54,700 bases of DNA from NCBI GenBank assembly GCA_019912845.1, contig JAIOHU010000136.1, positions 1 through 54,700 on the forward strand, given 5' to 3'. Shown here in pieces: positions 8,216-16,300 of the stretch. This DNA is from a bacterium (GTDB lineage: Bacteria > Electryoneota > Electryoneia > Electryoneales > Electryoneaceae). The notes below the pieces were generated by a model that was given only the letters and a program-made list of their open reading frames with translations, did not search any database and was not told where the DNA came from. Within the stretch, counting starts at the first letter, position 1; each line of letters begins with the position of its first letter. The translations under genes and the position numbers were made by a program.

Positions 8216-9685
8216 GTGCTTAGACGAATCAAAGAACTTGCTTCAGATTCTGCAACTTATGGTGCGAGTTCCGTTCTCAGTCAGTTCATTGGATTCTTTC
8301 TCCTTCCCGTTTACACAAGGTTTCTGACACCAAGTGATTATGGTATCCTTACCATGACCGATGTCGTCCTGATTGTGTTTATCCCTTTTGCTAATCTTGG
8401 TATCAGCAATGCCGTATTTCGCTTTTTTAACATGTCGAAAGAAGAAAGCGAACAGGAAATTGTGCTGGGTACCGGGCTTATAAGTGTCTATGTCACAGGC
8501 TTTCTGTTCTTTTTAGTCGGGCAATCCCTTGCGCAACTTCTCGCTACATCTATAATAGGAAAACCGGAAACAGTTCTAATAGTACGAATCACTCTTGTCA
8601 CCGCATTTTTTGCAGCTATAAACACCGGACCTACTCAAACCCTTAGAGCCTTAAGACGAGTGAAGACAGTTGCTTCTCTGAATGTCCTCAGGTTCACGAT
8701 AAATGTTCTCATCGCAATTCTACTTGTTGTCGTTTTCAAGTATGGTATCATTGGCGTCCTCATAGGTGCCTTGATTGCGGAATTTATATTTCACTTCGTT
8801 TCTCTTTATTTCATAAAGGATAAATTAAGGTTTACCTGGAGTCGCAAGTTTGCGGTTCGTATGTATAAATATGGCTTGCCCATTATGCCGCACCGTTTGA
8901 TGACTCAAGCGAATAATCAAGTGATAGCATACCTTATTCGAAAATTTCTCGGTCTAGCCACTGTAGGTTTATATGGAATCGCGTATCGATTTGCCAGCCC
9001 CCTGCACTTTTTGATTGGTGCGACCAGCCAGGCATGGGTTCCTCTAAAGTTTCAAATCTTCAGAGAAGAAGAGGACAATGCTGAACAAATTTTCTCGTCA
9101 ATGATGACTTATTATTTTGCATTCATGTTTTTTGTCTGGGTAGGTTTATCGGTTTGGGGTCCTCGCATCTTGATTTTGATGCTGCCTGCAGAATATCACA
9201 GTGCTTCCGTATATATTCCATGGCTTGGAGTGGTTCACCTTGCACGGGGGCTCTACCTGATGTCTGGCAGCGGTTTTGGCTTTAAACCTAAGACACATCT
9301 CTTCCCACTCATCAGTTTATCTGGATTTATTGTTGCGGTTGGGGGTTGTTACTTGTTTGTGCCCCAGTTTGGTTTATTCGGAGCTATTTTGCCGATGGCT
9401 GCCGGCTGGCTTATGCAAGCTCGGGTGATGCTGTTTCTTGCCAGATCACACATGAGGATTAAGTACGAGTGGAGAACAATAGCTCTATTTGGTTTTTCCG
9501 CAATTGGTTTGGTGTTTCTTGGAAATAACGCTGACTTTTCACTCCCCATTTTTATCACCCTCGCTACACTGGTATGTCTGCTTTACCCCGCATTTGTGAT
9601 TGGAGTGCTTTGGCTATCACCACGTGAGCGTCCGCGTATAAAGAACATCTTTGCACTCATCAAGAAAAAATTAAAACGTTCCTGA
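8216..9685 (+). CDS. Wzx-type polysaccharide flippase (MOP superfamily)
   Basis: The protein is 489 residues from GTG 8216 and has about 12-14 hydrophobic helices. Its N-terminus has the typical Wzx arrangement: a short basic amphipathic segment, ATYGASSVLSQFIGF as first helix, then LPVYTRFLTPSDYGIL. Such proteins flip undecaprenyl-linked sugar units from the inner to the outer face of the cytoplasmic membrane. The frame is open further upstream to a TTG at 8168, adding a basic MIISRLRISLLRRGNP segment. I prefer GTG 8216 because a weak GTGGGA lies just before it, but the longer start is not excluded. It heads a same-strand set of nucleotide-sugar genes, and a terminator-like hairpin follows at 9693. 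Confidence 0.88.
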   Translation: MLRRIKELASDSATYGASSVLSQFIGFFLLPVYTRFLTPSDYGILTMTDVVLIVFIPFANLGISNAVFRFFNMSKEESEQEIVLGTGLISVYVTGFLFFLVGQSLAQLLATSIIGKPETVLIVRITLVTAFFAAINTGPTQTLRALRRVKTVASLNVLRFTINVLIAILLVVVFKYGIIGVLIGALIAEFIFHFVSLYFIKDKLRFTWSRKFAVRMYKYGLPIMPHRLMTQANNQVIAYLIRKFLGLATVGLYGIAYRFASPLHFLIGATSQAWVPLKFQIFREEEDNAEQIFSSMMTYYFAFMFFVWVGLSVWGPRILILMLPAEYHSASVYIPWLGVVHLARGLYLMSGSGFGFKPKTHLFPLISLSGFIVAVGGCYLFVPQFGLFGAILPMAAGWLMQARVMLFLARSHMRIKYEWRTIALFGFSAIGLVFLGNNADFSLPIFITLATLVCLLYPAFVIGVLWLSPRERPRIKNIFALIKKKLKRS

Positions 9686-9692
9686 AGTTTGA

Positions 9693-9727
9693 CGCTTGCT
9701 GTTGAACTCCGATTCAAGCGCGTTTTT
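9693..9727 (+). terminator. Terminator-like hairpin after the flippase gene
   Basis: The stem CGCTTG (9693-9698) pairs with CAAGCG (9715-9720) and is followed by CGTTTTT. It lies 8 bp after the flippase stop codon. The loop is long (16 bases), so it may act as a partial terminator or as processing signal rather than a strong stop. Confidence 0.55.
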
Positions 9728-9831
9728 GACTGGTTGACTTCCTGTCTGGAAAAAAGTAGCTTTGCACGTCTATCAATTGAATTATAACCTATTGTGTATG
9801 CTGGATACGCACTAAACGGGTCAACTGAATA

Positions 9832-10881
9832 ATGAACAAAATTGAAAATCCAATCCTTGTAACCGGGACTGCGGGTTTTATCGGCTTCCATACAGCCAGA
9901 TATCTTCTTGAGGCTGGTTATGAGGTTGTTGGTGTTGATAATTTTGTGCCTTACTATGATGTTCGTTTGAAAGAAGCTCGCCAGAATATCCTGAATGAAT
10001 ATTCAAACCATCGATTTTTCAGGCTGGATTTGGCGGATACAAATGTCGTGAATAACCTTTTCGACAGATTTTCCTTCAAACATATCATTCACCTTGCGGC
10101 ACAACCAGGTGTACGTTATTCCCTGGAGAACCCCAGTGCCTATCTAACCGCCAATTTTGCAGGTTTTTTCAACATTCTTGAGGCGTGTCGGCATTTCTCA
10201 GTTGATCACTTGATCTATGCATCCTCAAGCTCTGTCTATGGTCTGAATACCAGGATGCCCTTCACCGTTCAGGATAATGTTGATCATCCAATTTCGCTGT
10301 ATGCTGCGAGTAAAAAATCCAATGAACTCATGGCGCACTCCTACTCACACCTCTATCGACTGCCAACTACAGGGCTGAGATTTTTTACGGTATATGGTCC
10401 CTGGGGAAGACCAGATATGGCACCCTTCAAATTCTGCCGAGCCATATTTGAAGGGAAAACGATTCAACTTTACAACTATGGGAATATGCAGCGCGACTTC
10501 ACATACATAGATGATATCGTAGAAGGGATCGTTGGAGTACTGAACAATCCAGCGGAACCGGATTTTGAGTGGAATGGTGATACTCCAAGCCCAGCAAGCA
10601 GTCCAGCTCCCTATCGCGTTTATAATATAGGTGCGGGATCTCCAGTTCAACTGGGTAGATTTCTTGAATTAATCGAAACCAATATGGGAAAAACCACAAA
10701 CGTTGAAAAGATTGAAATTCAGCCGGGGGATGTAGAAGCGACATTTGCAGATGTTACAGACTTATCCAGGGATACTGGTTATCAACCAAAGATTCAGATT
10801 GAAGAGGGTATTAAATCCTTTGCTGAGTGGTTTCTGGATTATTATGGGTCAGGAAGAGAATTACCAGATTATTATGGTTGA
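9832..10881 (+). CDS. UDP-glucuronate 4-epimerase-like NAD-dependent epimerase
   Basis: The 349-residue protein is an extended short-chain dehydrogenase/reductase. It has the NAD-binding GTAGFIG loop (G12, G15, G18), the catalytic YAASK (Y157, K161) with SSSSVYG ahead of it, and the VDNFVPYYDVRLKEAR segment typical of UDP-glucuronate 4-epimerases. The family interconverts UDP-glucuronate and UDP-galacturonate in the cytoplasm for capsule or O-antigen synthesis. Closely related enzymes act on UDP-GlcNAc or UDP-GlcNAcA, so substrate assignment is tentative; the next genes handle UDP-GlcNAcA derivatives. Two hairpins separate it from the following gene. Confidence 0.88.
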   Translation: MNKIENPILVTGTAGFIGFHTARYLLEAGYEVVGVDNFVPYYDVRLKEARQNILNEYSNHRFFRLDLADTNVVNNLFDRFSFKHIIHLAAQPGVRYSLENPSAYLTANFAGFFNILEACRHFSVDHLIYASSSSVYGLNTRMPFTVQDNVDHPISLYAASKKSNELMAHSYSHLYRLPTTGLRFFTVYGPWGRPDMAPFKFCRAIFEGKTIQLYNYGNMQRDFTYIDDIVEGIVGVLNNPAEPDFEWNGDTPSPASSPAPYRVYNIGAGSPVQLGRFLELIETNMGKTTNVEKIEIQPGDVEATFADVTDLSRDTGYQPKIQIEEGIKSFAEWFLDYYGSGRELPDYYG

Positions 10882-10929
10882 AATTGCTGCCCAGGGGGAC
10901 AGCAAATTTTTAGTGAGCAATATGCTCAC
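10881..10929 (+). terminator. Two tandem hairpins between sugar genes, the first terminator-like
   Basis: The first hairpin pairs AAATTGCTG (10881-10889) with CAGCAAATTT (10900-10909) and leads into TTTTT. The second pairs GTGAGCA (10913-10919) with TGCTCAC (10923-10929) around three bases. They lie between the epimerase and the WlbA-WlbB-like fusion gene, so transcription may be reduced or reset within the locus. Confidence 0.6.
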
Positions 10930-10951
10930 AATAAATTGAGAGGGTTCAAAG

Positions 10952-12625
10952 ATGTCTGTGTCGTTAGCCGTTCTTGGAATGGGATATTGGGGTAAAAACC
11001 TGGTGCGAAATTTTCACCAGCTAGGTGCCCTGAAAGTAATTTGTGATTCTAATCCCGACCGACAGGAACGGGTACAAAAAGAGTATCCGGAAGTTGAATT
11101 TACCACTGATATTCAATCAGTGTTGAGTAATTCCAACATTAACGCAGTCGCAATCTCCACTCCTGCTGCTACTCATTATACACTTGTAAAAGAAGCACTG
11201 GAAGCTGGCAAGGATGTTTTTGTCGAAAAACCATTAGCGTTGAATTATGCAGATGGCAAGGAACTGGTTGAGCTTGCAAAGCAGAAGAATCGTATTTTAA
11301 TGGTTGGTCATATCCTGCAGTATCATCCTGCAGTTAAAAAACTGAAGGAACTGATCAAATCAGGCGAACTGGGAAAGCTACAGTATATCTATTCCAACCG
11401 TCTCAGCATGGGGAAGATCAGAACAGAGGAAAATATCCTTTGGAGTTTTGCCCCGCATGATATCAGTGTGATCCTGGAATTATTGCAAGACAACCCGGAA
11501 AGTATAATTTGCCGTGGCGGAGCCTATCTTAATCATGATGTCGCTGATTCAACCCTCAGCTCATTTTCCTTCCCGGGTGGGGAACGTGCGCACATCTTTG
11601 TAAGCTGGTTGCATCCCTTCAAGGAGCAAAGATTGGTTGTGGTTGGTTCCGAAAAGATGGCTGTCTTTGAAGATACCGCGGCCGATAAGCTGGTACTATA
11701 TCCTCACAAGATCGAATGGAAAGATCGCGTTCCCACAGCAGTCAAAGCGGATTCGATCAAGATCGAGTTTGCCGCTGAAGAACCCTTAAAGAATGAATGC
11801 GCTCACTTCTTGAGTTCAGTTGAAACACGTGCTATTCCTCAAACTGATGGTGAAGAAGGGTTACGAGTGCTCCAGGTATTAAACCTCTGCCAGGAGAGCC
11901 TCGAAAAAGATGGTCAGCCTGTCAAGTTCAGCATGCCGAAAACACCTGTAAAAAAAGCCGAAGCTGATTATTTTGTGCATCCAACTGCTATCGTTGATGA
12001 ACCTGTCCAGATCGGTAAAGGGACAAAAATCTGGCATTTTTCGCACGTTATGAAAAACGCTGTTATCGGCGAACGCTGCATTTTCGGTCAGAATTGTAAT
12101 GTGGATGGTGGGGTCGTTGTTGGCGATAATGTCAAAGTACAGAATAATGTCAGTTTATATACTGGTCTTGTTGTTGAGGATGATGTTTTTCTGGGGCCGT
12201 CCTGTGTGTTGACAAATGTCACCAACCCGCGCAGCCAGGTGAACCGTCACAAGCTCTACGAGAAAACTGTCTTACGTCGTGGCTGTTCTATCGGTGCCAA
12301 TGCGACAATTGTCTGCGGTATTGAAATTGGAAGATATTCCTTCGTTGGTGCAGGATCAGTAGTTACTAAAAATGTACCTGATTATGCAATGATGATGGGT
12401 GTGCCCGCAAAGCAGGTTGGCTGGGTAAGCCGTCATGGACTACCGATGAAAGAGGCGGATGCGGAGGGGGTTTACACATGCCCGGAATCCAAATTACGCT
12501 ATAAAGAGGTTGAAGCGGGTATCTTACGTTGTCTGGATGTGAACGAAGATGCCGCCCTGCCGGAAAATCTCCGTGTCGGGGAACAGTTTTATGATGATAT
12601 CGTTCATGGAGAACGATTACAATAA
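10952..12625 (+). CDS. WlbA-WlbB-like fusion: Gfo/Idh oxidoreductase plus left-handed beta-helix N-acetyltransferase
   Basis: The 557-residue protein joins two enzymes that are usually separate. Residues 1 to about 330 are a Gfo/Idh/MocA oxidoreductase with the GMGYWG nucleotide loop (G9, G11, G14) and the conserved EKP at 92-94. From about residue 342 a left-handed beta-helix acyltransferase follows (hexapeptide repeats such as VQIGKG, AVIGER, VVVGDN), ending in a CPE-containing tail. By family, the first half oxidises C3 of UDP-GlcNAcA as WlbA/WbpB does. The second half acetylates the 3-amino group as WlbB/WbpD does. The intermediate aminotransferase step is encoded by the next gene, so the fusion joins steps one and three of the same pathway. 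Substrate assignment rests on family and context. ATG 10952 has GAGAGGG upstream. Confidence 0.88.
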   Translation: MSVSLAVLGMGYWGKNLVRNFHQLGALKVICDSNPDRQERVQKEYPEVEFTTDIQSVLSNSNINAVAISTPAATHYTLVKEALEAGKDVFVEKPLALNYADGKELVELAKQKNRILMVGHILQYHPAVKKLKELIKSGELGKLQYIYSNRLSMGKIRTEENILWSFAPHDISVILELLQDNPESIICRGGAYLNHDVADSTLSSFSFPGGERAHIFVSWLHPFKEQRLVVVGSEKMAVFEDTAADKLVLYPHKIEWKDRVPTAVKADSIKIEFAAEEPLKNECAHFLSSVETRAIPQTDGEEGLRVLQVLNLCQESLEKDGQPVKFSMPKTPVKKAEADYFVHPTAIVDEPVQIGKGTKIWHFSHVMKNAVIGERCIFGQNCNVDGGVVVGDNVKVQNNVSLYTGLVVEDDVFLGPSCVLTNVTNPRSQVNRHKLYEKTVLRRGCSIGANATIVCGIEIGRYSFVGAGSVVTKNVPDYAMMMGVPAKQVGWVSRHGLPMKEADAEGVYTCPESKLRYKEVEAGILRCLDVNEDAALPENLRVGEQFYDDIVHGERLQ

Positions 12626-12631
12626 TAACAT

Positions 12632-12651
12632 GACCGCCTCGTTGTGCGGTC
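12632..12651 (+). other. Intercistronic hairpin GACCGC/GCGGTC
   Basis: GACCGC (12632-12637) pairs with GCGGTC (12646-12651) around an eight-base loop in the 47-bp gap between the fusion gene and the aminotransferase gene. There is no T-run, so it is more likely an mRNA stability or processing element than a terminator. Confidence 0.5.
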
Positions 12652-12672
12652 TGGCTATATCAGGGAAAGAAA

Positions 12673-13842
12673 ATGAGTGTACCACTTTTAGATCTGAAAG
12701 CACAGTATGCCACTATCAAAGATGAGGTGAACGCTGCGGTGCTTGAGGTAATGGAATCCCAGTATTTTATACTTGGTCCCAAGGTAAAAGAACTGGAAAC
12801 AGCAGTAGCTGAGTATTCTCAGTCTAAATTTGCGATTGGTGTTTCATCGGGAACAGATGCATTACTGGTCTCCCTGATGGCAGCAGATGTCGGGCACGGT
12901 GATGAAGTGATCACCACACCCTATTCGTTTTTCGCAACTGCGGGTTGTATCAGTAGAACAGGTGCAACCCCGGTATTTGTGGATATCGATCCGGTCACCT
13001 TCAACATTGACCCAGCGAGAATAGAAGCAGCGATAACAAGCAAAACCAAAGCGATTATCCCAGTCCATCTCTATGGTCAAATGGCGGACATGGACCCAAT
13101 TATGGACATCGCACGCAAACACAACCTGGTCGTTATTGAAGATGGTGCACAGGCGATTGGTTCTGAGTACAAGGGAAAACGAGCCGGTTCTATTGGTCAC
13201 TATGGTTGCTTCAGTTTCTTCCCCTCTAAAAACCTCGGTGGTGCTGGTGATGGTGGCATGGTCGTCGCGAATGATGCCGACATTGCAGAACGGTTGGATA
13301 TCCTGAGAAAACATGGTTCCAAACCTAAATATTATCACAGGTTCATCGGTGGGAATTTCCGTCTCGATGCCATTCAGGCTGCAGTGCTGCAGGTTAAACT
13401 ACCTCATCTGGATTCCTGGACAGAAGGCAGACAGACGAATGCGGACAAATATCGAAAATTGTTCCGTGAAAAAGGAATTGTAGTCGATATGCCTCAGTCC
13501 GTGAAAACGGGATCATCAGATTGGATGAATGAACCGTTGAATGGTGTTGTCCTGCCGGAAGAGATGGACAATTGCCGTCACATTTATAACCAGTTTGTGA
13601 TCCGTGTGGACAAACGGGATGAATTGCGTGGTTTCCTGAATGAACGAAAGATTGGAAATGAAGTTTATTATCCGGTTTCCTTCCATCAACAGGATTGTTT
13701 CAGTGATCTTGGCTACAAAGAAGGTGAATTTCCGTTTAGTGAATGTGCCGCAGCAACAACACTCGCTGTGCCGATTTATCCTGAACTAACCGATGAGATG
13801 ATCCAGGAAGTCGTTGATGCCATCGCAGAATTTGTCAGTTAG
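12673..13842 (+). CDS. DegT/DnrJ/EryC1 aminotransferase, WlbC/WbpE-like
   Basis: The 389-residue protein is a PLP-dependent sugar aminotransferase. The PLP lysine is K186 in FFPSKNLGG, and the ring-nitrogen aspartate is D157 in IEDGAQAIGS. The N-terminal LDLKAQY is the standard start of the subfamily that makes 3-amino sugars. By context it should convert the UDP-3-keto-GlcNAcA made by the upstream oxidoreductase to the 3-amino sugar, with glutamate as amino donor, in the cytoplasm. It is 30 percent or more like the island aminotransferase at 25936-27030 by eye and has its lysine and aspartate at identical residue numbers. A GGGAAAG ribosome binding site precedes ATG 12673. Confidence 0.88.
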   Translation: MSVPLLDLKAQYATIKDEVNAAVLEVMESQYFILGPKVKELETAVAEYSQSKFAIGVSSGTDALLVSLMAADVGHGDEVITTPYSFFATAGCISRTGATPVFVDIDPVTFNIDPARIEAAITSKTKAIIPVHLYGQMADMDPIMDIARKHNLVVIEDGAQAIGSEYKGKRAGSIGHYGCFSFFPSKNLGGAGDGGMVVANDADIAERLDILRKHGSKPKYYHRFIGGNFRLDAIQAAVLQVKLPHLDSWTEGRQTNADKYRKLFREKGIVVDMPQSVKTGSSDWMNEPLNGVVLPEEMDNCRHIYNQFVIRVDKRDELRGFLNERKIGNEVYYPVSFHQQDCFSDLGYKEGEFPFSECAAATTLAVPIYPELTDEMIQEVVDAIAEFVS

Positions 13843-13854
13843 AGGTTTTATTCA

Positions 13855-14919
13855 GTGAAAATTGTAACACTTGTCGGGGCGCGCCCTCAGTTTATCAAGG
13901 CTGCGCCCCTTTCATTTGCATATCGTGACGCGGGAATCGAAGAGATCATGGTTCATAGTGGTCAGCATTATGACCATCGAATGAGCCAGGTTTTCTTTGA
14001 TGAGATGAAAATCCCCAAACCGGATGTGAATCTCCATGTCGGATCTGGTTCACAGGGAAAACAAACCGCCGAAATTTTAAGCCGTTTTGAGGAGGTGCTG
14101 GAAGAGCATACTCCTGATATGGTGATTGTTCATGGCGACACAAACACGACTATAGCGGGTGCACTGGCGGCTTGCAAACTGCAAATCCCAATTGCTCACA
14201 ATGAGTCTGGTTTACGGTCATTCAATCGTAGTATGCCGGAAGAGCATAATCGTGTTCTGACTGACCATTGCAGTGATATACTCTTTTGTCCTACGGAACG
14301 AGCTGTAGTACAACTGGCAAAGGAAGGCATCCAGAATAATGTTCATTTTGTCGGTGATGTCATGTATGATGCTACCCTGCTTTTCACTCCGGTAGCAAAG
14401 GAAAAGAGTAGAATTCTGGCTGAACACAAATTGAATCCGGGTGAGTATTACCTGTCGACAATGCATCGTCCCTACACCGTGGATAACAAAGAGCGATTGA
14501 ACAGTATCATCTCAACATTTGGCAAACTTGATAAGCAGATTGTCCTGCCGGTTCATCCTCGTACACAGAAAAAGATGGATGAGTTCAAAATTCCAGTACC
14601 AGAAAACCTGCTTCTCATCGATCCAATTGGTTACCTTGACATGGTTAACCTGACCCACAATTGCTGCATGGTGTTTACCGATAGTGGTGGACTGCAACGT
14701 GAGGCATTTTATCAATCCAAACCATGTGTCGTGCTCAGACCTGAAACAGAGTGGATGGAGATTATCGAGGCAGAGTGGGGAAGAATCGCAGATATCGACG
14801 AGAAAATCCTACTCAGTTCGATTGGCAATAAGTGGTGGAGCGACGAAAGACCAATTCTGCTGGGTGATGGGGATACTGCTGGTAAGATTGTGGAAATAAT
14901 CCGTACCAATTTTGTGTAG
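13855..14919 (+). CDS. UDP-N-acetylglucosamine 2-epimerase family, WbpI/WecB-like
   Basis: The 354-residue protein has the family hallmarks: GARPQFIKAAP at the N-terminus, HSGQHYDHRMS, VHGDTNTT, HNESGLRS and the late TDSGGLQREAF. WecB-type enzymes convert UDP-GlcNAc to UDP-ManNAc. The WbpI branch instead acts on UDP-GlcNAc3NAcA to give UDP-ManNAc3NAcA. The position after oxidoreductase/acetyltransferase and aminotransferase genes favours the WbpI role. The start is GTG at 13855, with AGAGG ten bases upstream, 12 bp after the aminotransferase stop. It is the last gene of this rightward run. Confidence 0.9.
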   Translation: MKIVTLVGARPQFIKAAPLSFAYRDAGIEEIMVHSGQHYDHRMSQVFFDEMKIPKPDVNLHVGSGSQGKQTAEILSRFEEVLEEHTPDMVIVHGDTNTTIAGALAACKLQIPIAHNESGLRSFNRSMPEEHNRVLTDHCSDILFCPTERAVVQLAKEGIQNNVHFVGDVMYDATLLFTPVAKEKSRILAEHKLNPGEYYLSTMHRPYTVDNKERLNSIISTFGKLDKQIVLPVHPRTQKKMDEFKIPVPENLLLIDPIGYLDMVNLTHNCCMVFTDSGGLQREAFYQSKPCVVLRPETEWMEIIEAEWGRIADIDEKILLSSIGNKWWSDERPILLGDGDTAGKIVEIIRTNFV

Positions 14920-14922
14920 TTG

Positions 14923-14970
14923 GCGCTTCCGAATGAAAGCGCGTCATTCCAGCATGTTTTTAGCTGGATT
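14923..14970 (+). repeat. Terminator-like hairpin followed by intergenic repeat family A
   Basis: GCGCTT (14923-14928) pairs with AAGCGC (14937-14942) directly after the epimerase stop codon. A family A repeat follows at 14945-14970: CATTCCAGC and GCTGGATT around a short T-rich loop. Neither is followed by a clean T-run on the plus strand beyond the loop Ts. Confidence 0.6.
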
Positions 14971-15082
14971 CGTAGAACCCGGCCGCAGGCAAAGAATCCG
15001 GGAGTTTTGTTTCATCCAAAAAGGTTAATGAACAGGAACCGGTATTTAACAGAACTAATTGATACCAGTTTCTCCCTTTGTC

Positions 15083-16048
15083 TTACTCCCAATCATCTTC
15101 ACTGTAAAATTCTTCCGCCACCCCCCTTGTTACATCAAAAATCATCCCGATTTCTTCAGAATCGAGACGTTTGCGCCAGCTTTTAATCGTAGCCTGGCTG
15201 TCGACATTCGTCTCATAAGGATTATTTTTAGAGGCTTCCAGTGGATTCTCTCTACTGCTTGAACGAATAATGCTTTTCTCTATAATTGCTGTGAAAGGCA
15301 GGTTCAATCGATAGAAAAGCTCTTTAAAACGATGCACCGGATTACGAGCAAAATCCTCCTGACGGACAAAATGCCAGTGCGGATTTTCACGCTGGTATTT
15401 CGCCACCACAGCATAGATACATTTCCAGGTTAACGCGTTCACCTGAATATCCGGCATCTGTGGACTAGCGTGTACAGCATTCTCAAGCTCACCCGAAAAT
15501 TTGCTCAGATGGTCACGGATCAATAAGGGCTGCTTCAAAAAGTCATTGAGATCAAATCGCCAACCTAATCGTTTCAAGCTGCTCACAAATCCTGCCGGGT
15601 GACGGATGGTTACCACAATATCCGCACTCAGTTTTTCATCAAACCAGGGTATCGAAAACACTGCAAATGGGTCTTTGAGTAGTGCACGATCTTTTCTGAA
15701 GTGAGCATTGGCGTAACGGATATACTCATTAATAAACTTCATCTCAGCCGGACTATAATTTCCGCCAGCGGGGTTTTCCAATCCCAACTCTTTCAAGCCA
15801 CGCACCGGATGAAACCTGAAATTGACTATATCACGAAATGCCTGCTCATAACCACGATCATTTGCGTCACAAATATAAGTATACCAATACTTCGCACGTC
15901 TGGCGAAGGTGCCGGGACGATGTTTGTGCAGGTTCACATTCAACGGCTCGTGAACATACTCCACTCCCTCAGCTTCGCTCAGGATTTTCCCTATCCAGGT
16001 TGTCCCTGAACGGTGTGCGCCGGTTACCAGTATTGGTGGTTTGCTCAT
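15083..16048 (-). CDS. Sulfotransferase family protein
   Basis: The 321-residue protein has the PAPS-binding loop of sulfotransferases at its N-terminus, TGAHRSGTTWIGKIL (about residues 10-24), which cradles the 5'-phosphosulfate. The later VTIRHPAGFVSSLKRLGWR segment holds the 3'-phosphate-binding Arg and Ser. The family moves sulfate from PAPS to hydroxyl or amino groups, here most likely on a sugar. It is convergent with the glycan genes. Together with the APS kinase at 6115-7800 it suggests that the surface polysaccharide made here is sulfated. The acceptor is unknown, and a lipid or peptide acceptor cannot be excluded. Confidence 0.82.
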   Translation of the reverse strand: MSKPPILVTGAHRSGTTWIGKILSEAEGVEYVHEPLNVNLHKHRPGTFARRAKYWYTYICDANDRGYEQAFRDIVNFRFHPVRGLKELGLENPAGGNYSPAEMKFINEYIRYANAHFRKDRALLKDPFAVFSIPWFDEKLSADIVVTIRHPAGFVSSLKRLGWRFDLNDFLKQPLLIRDHLSKFSGELENAVHASPQMPDIQVNALTWKCIYAVVAKYQRENPHWHFVRQEDFARNPVHRFKELFYRLNLPFTAIIEKSIIRSSSRENPLEASKNNPYETNVDSQATIKSWRKRLDSEEIGMIFDVTRGVAEEFYSEDDWE

Positions 16049-16105
16049 ATAAAGTTCTAATGTAGTTCTATTTCAAGTACTGAATTTCTTAAAGTTTCCC
16101 TGCTT

Positions 16106-16274
16106 CATTCCAGCATGCTTTTGCTGGAATCCAGGAGGATCAATCACGAGCAAACTGTTTTTGAATAGTCATTAGTGCTCTGTCACTCATGCTTTGACTG
16201 CTGGCATCGGACTTTTCAAATGTCAAAAAAAACATTTGATGGCTCTATTAGACCCTGGATAAATCCAGGGCCAA
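16106..16274. repeat. Family A and family B intergenic repeats between sulfotransferase and rlmN
   Basis: A family A copy at 16106-16137 has ATTCCAGCA pairing with TGCTGGAAT, a nine-base stem, followed by CCAGGA. A family B copy at 16246-16274 has CCCTGGAT-AA-ATCCAGGG with TTAGA before and CCAA after it. They lie in the 252-bp gap between the sulfotransferase and rlmN genes. The gap also holds an AAATGT / ACATTT inverted pair around 16218-16237. Confidence 0.8.
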
Positions 16275-16300
16275 TCACTGGTTCCAGGTGAAACGATCTT

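Noticed and set aside
14923-14942. Strong terminator after the 2-epimerase gene
   Set aside because: The stem is only six pairs and there is no immediate T-run, so it is kept only as a terminator-like hairpin.
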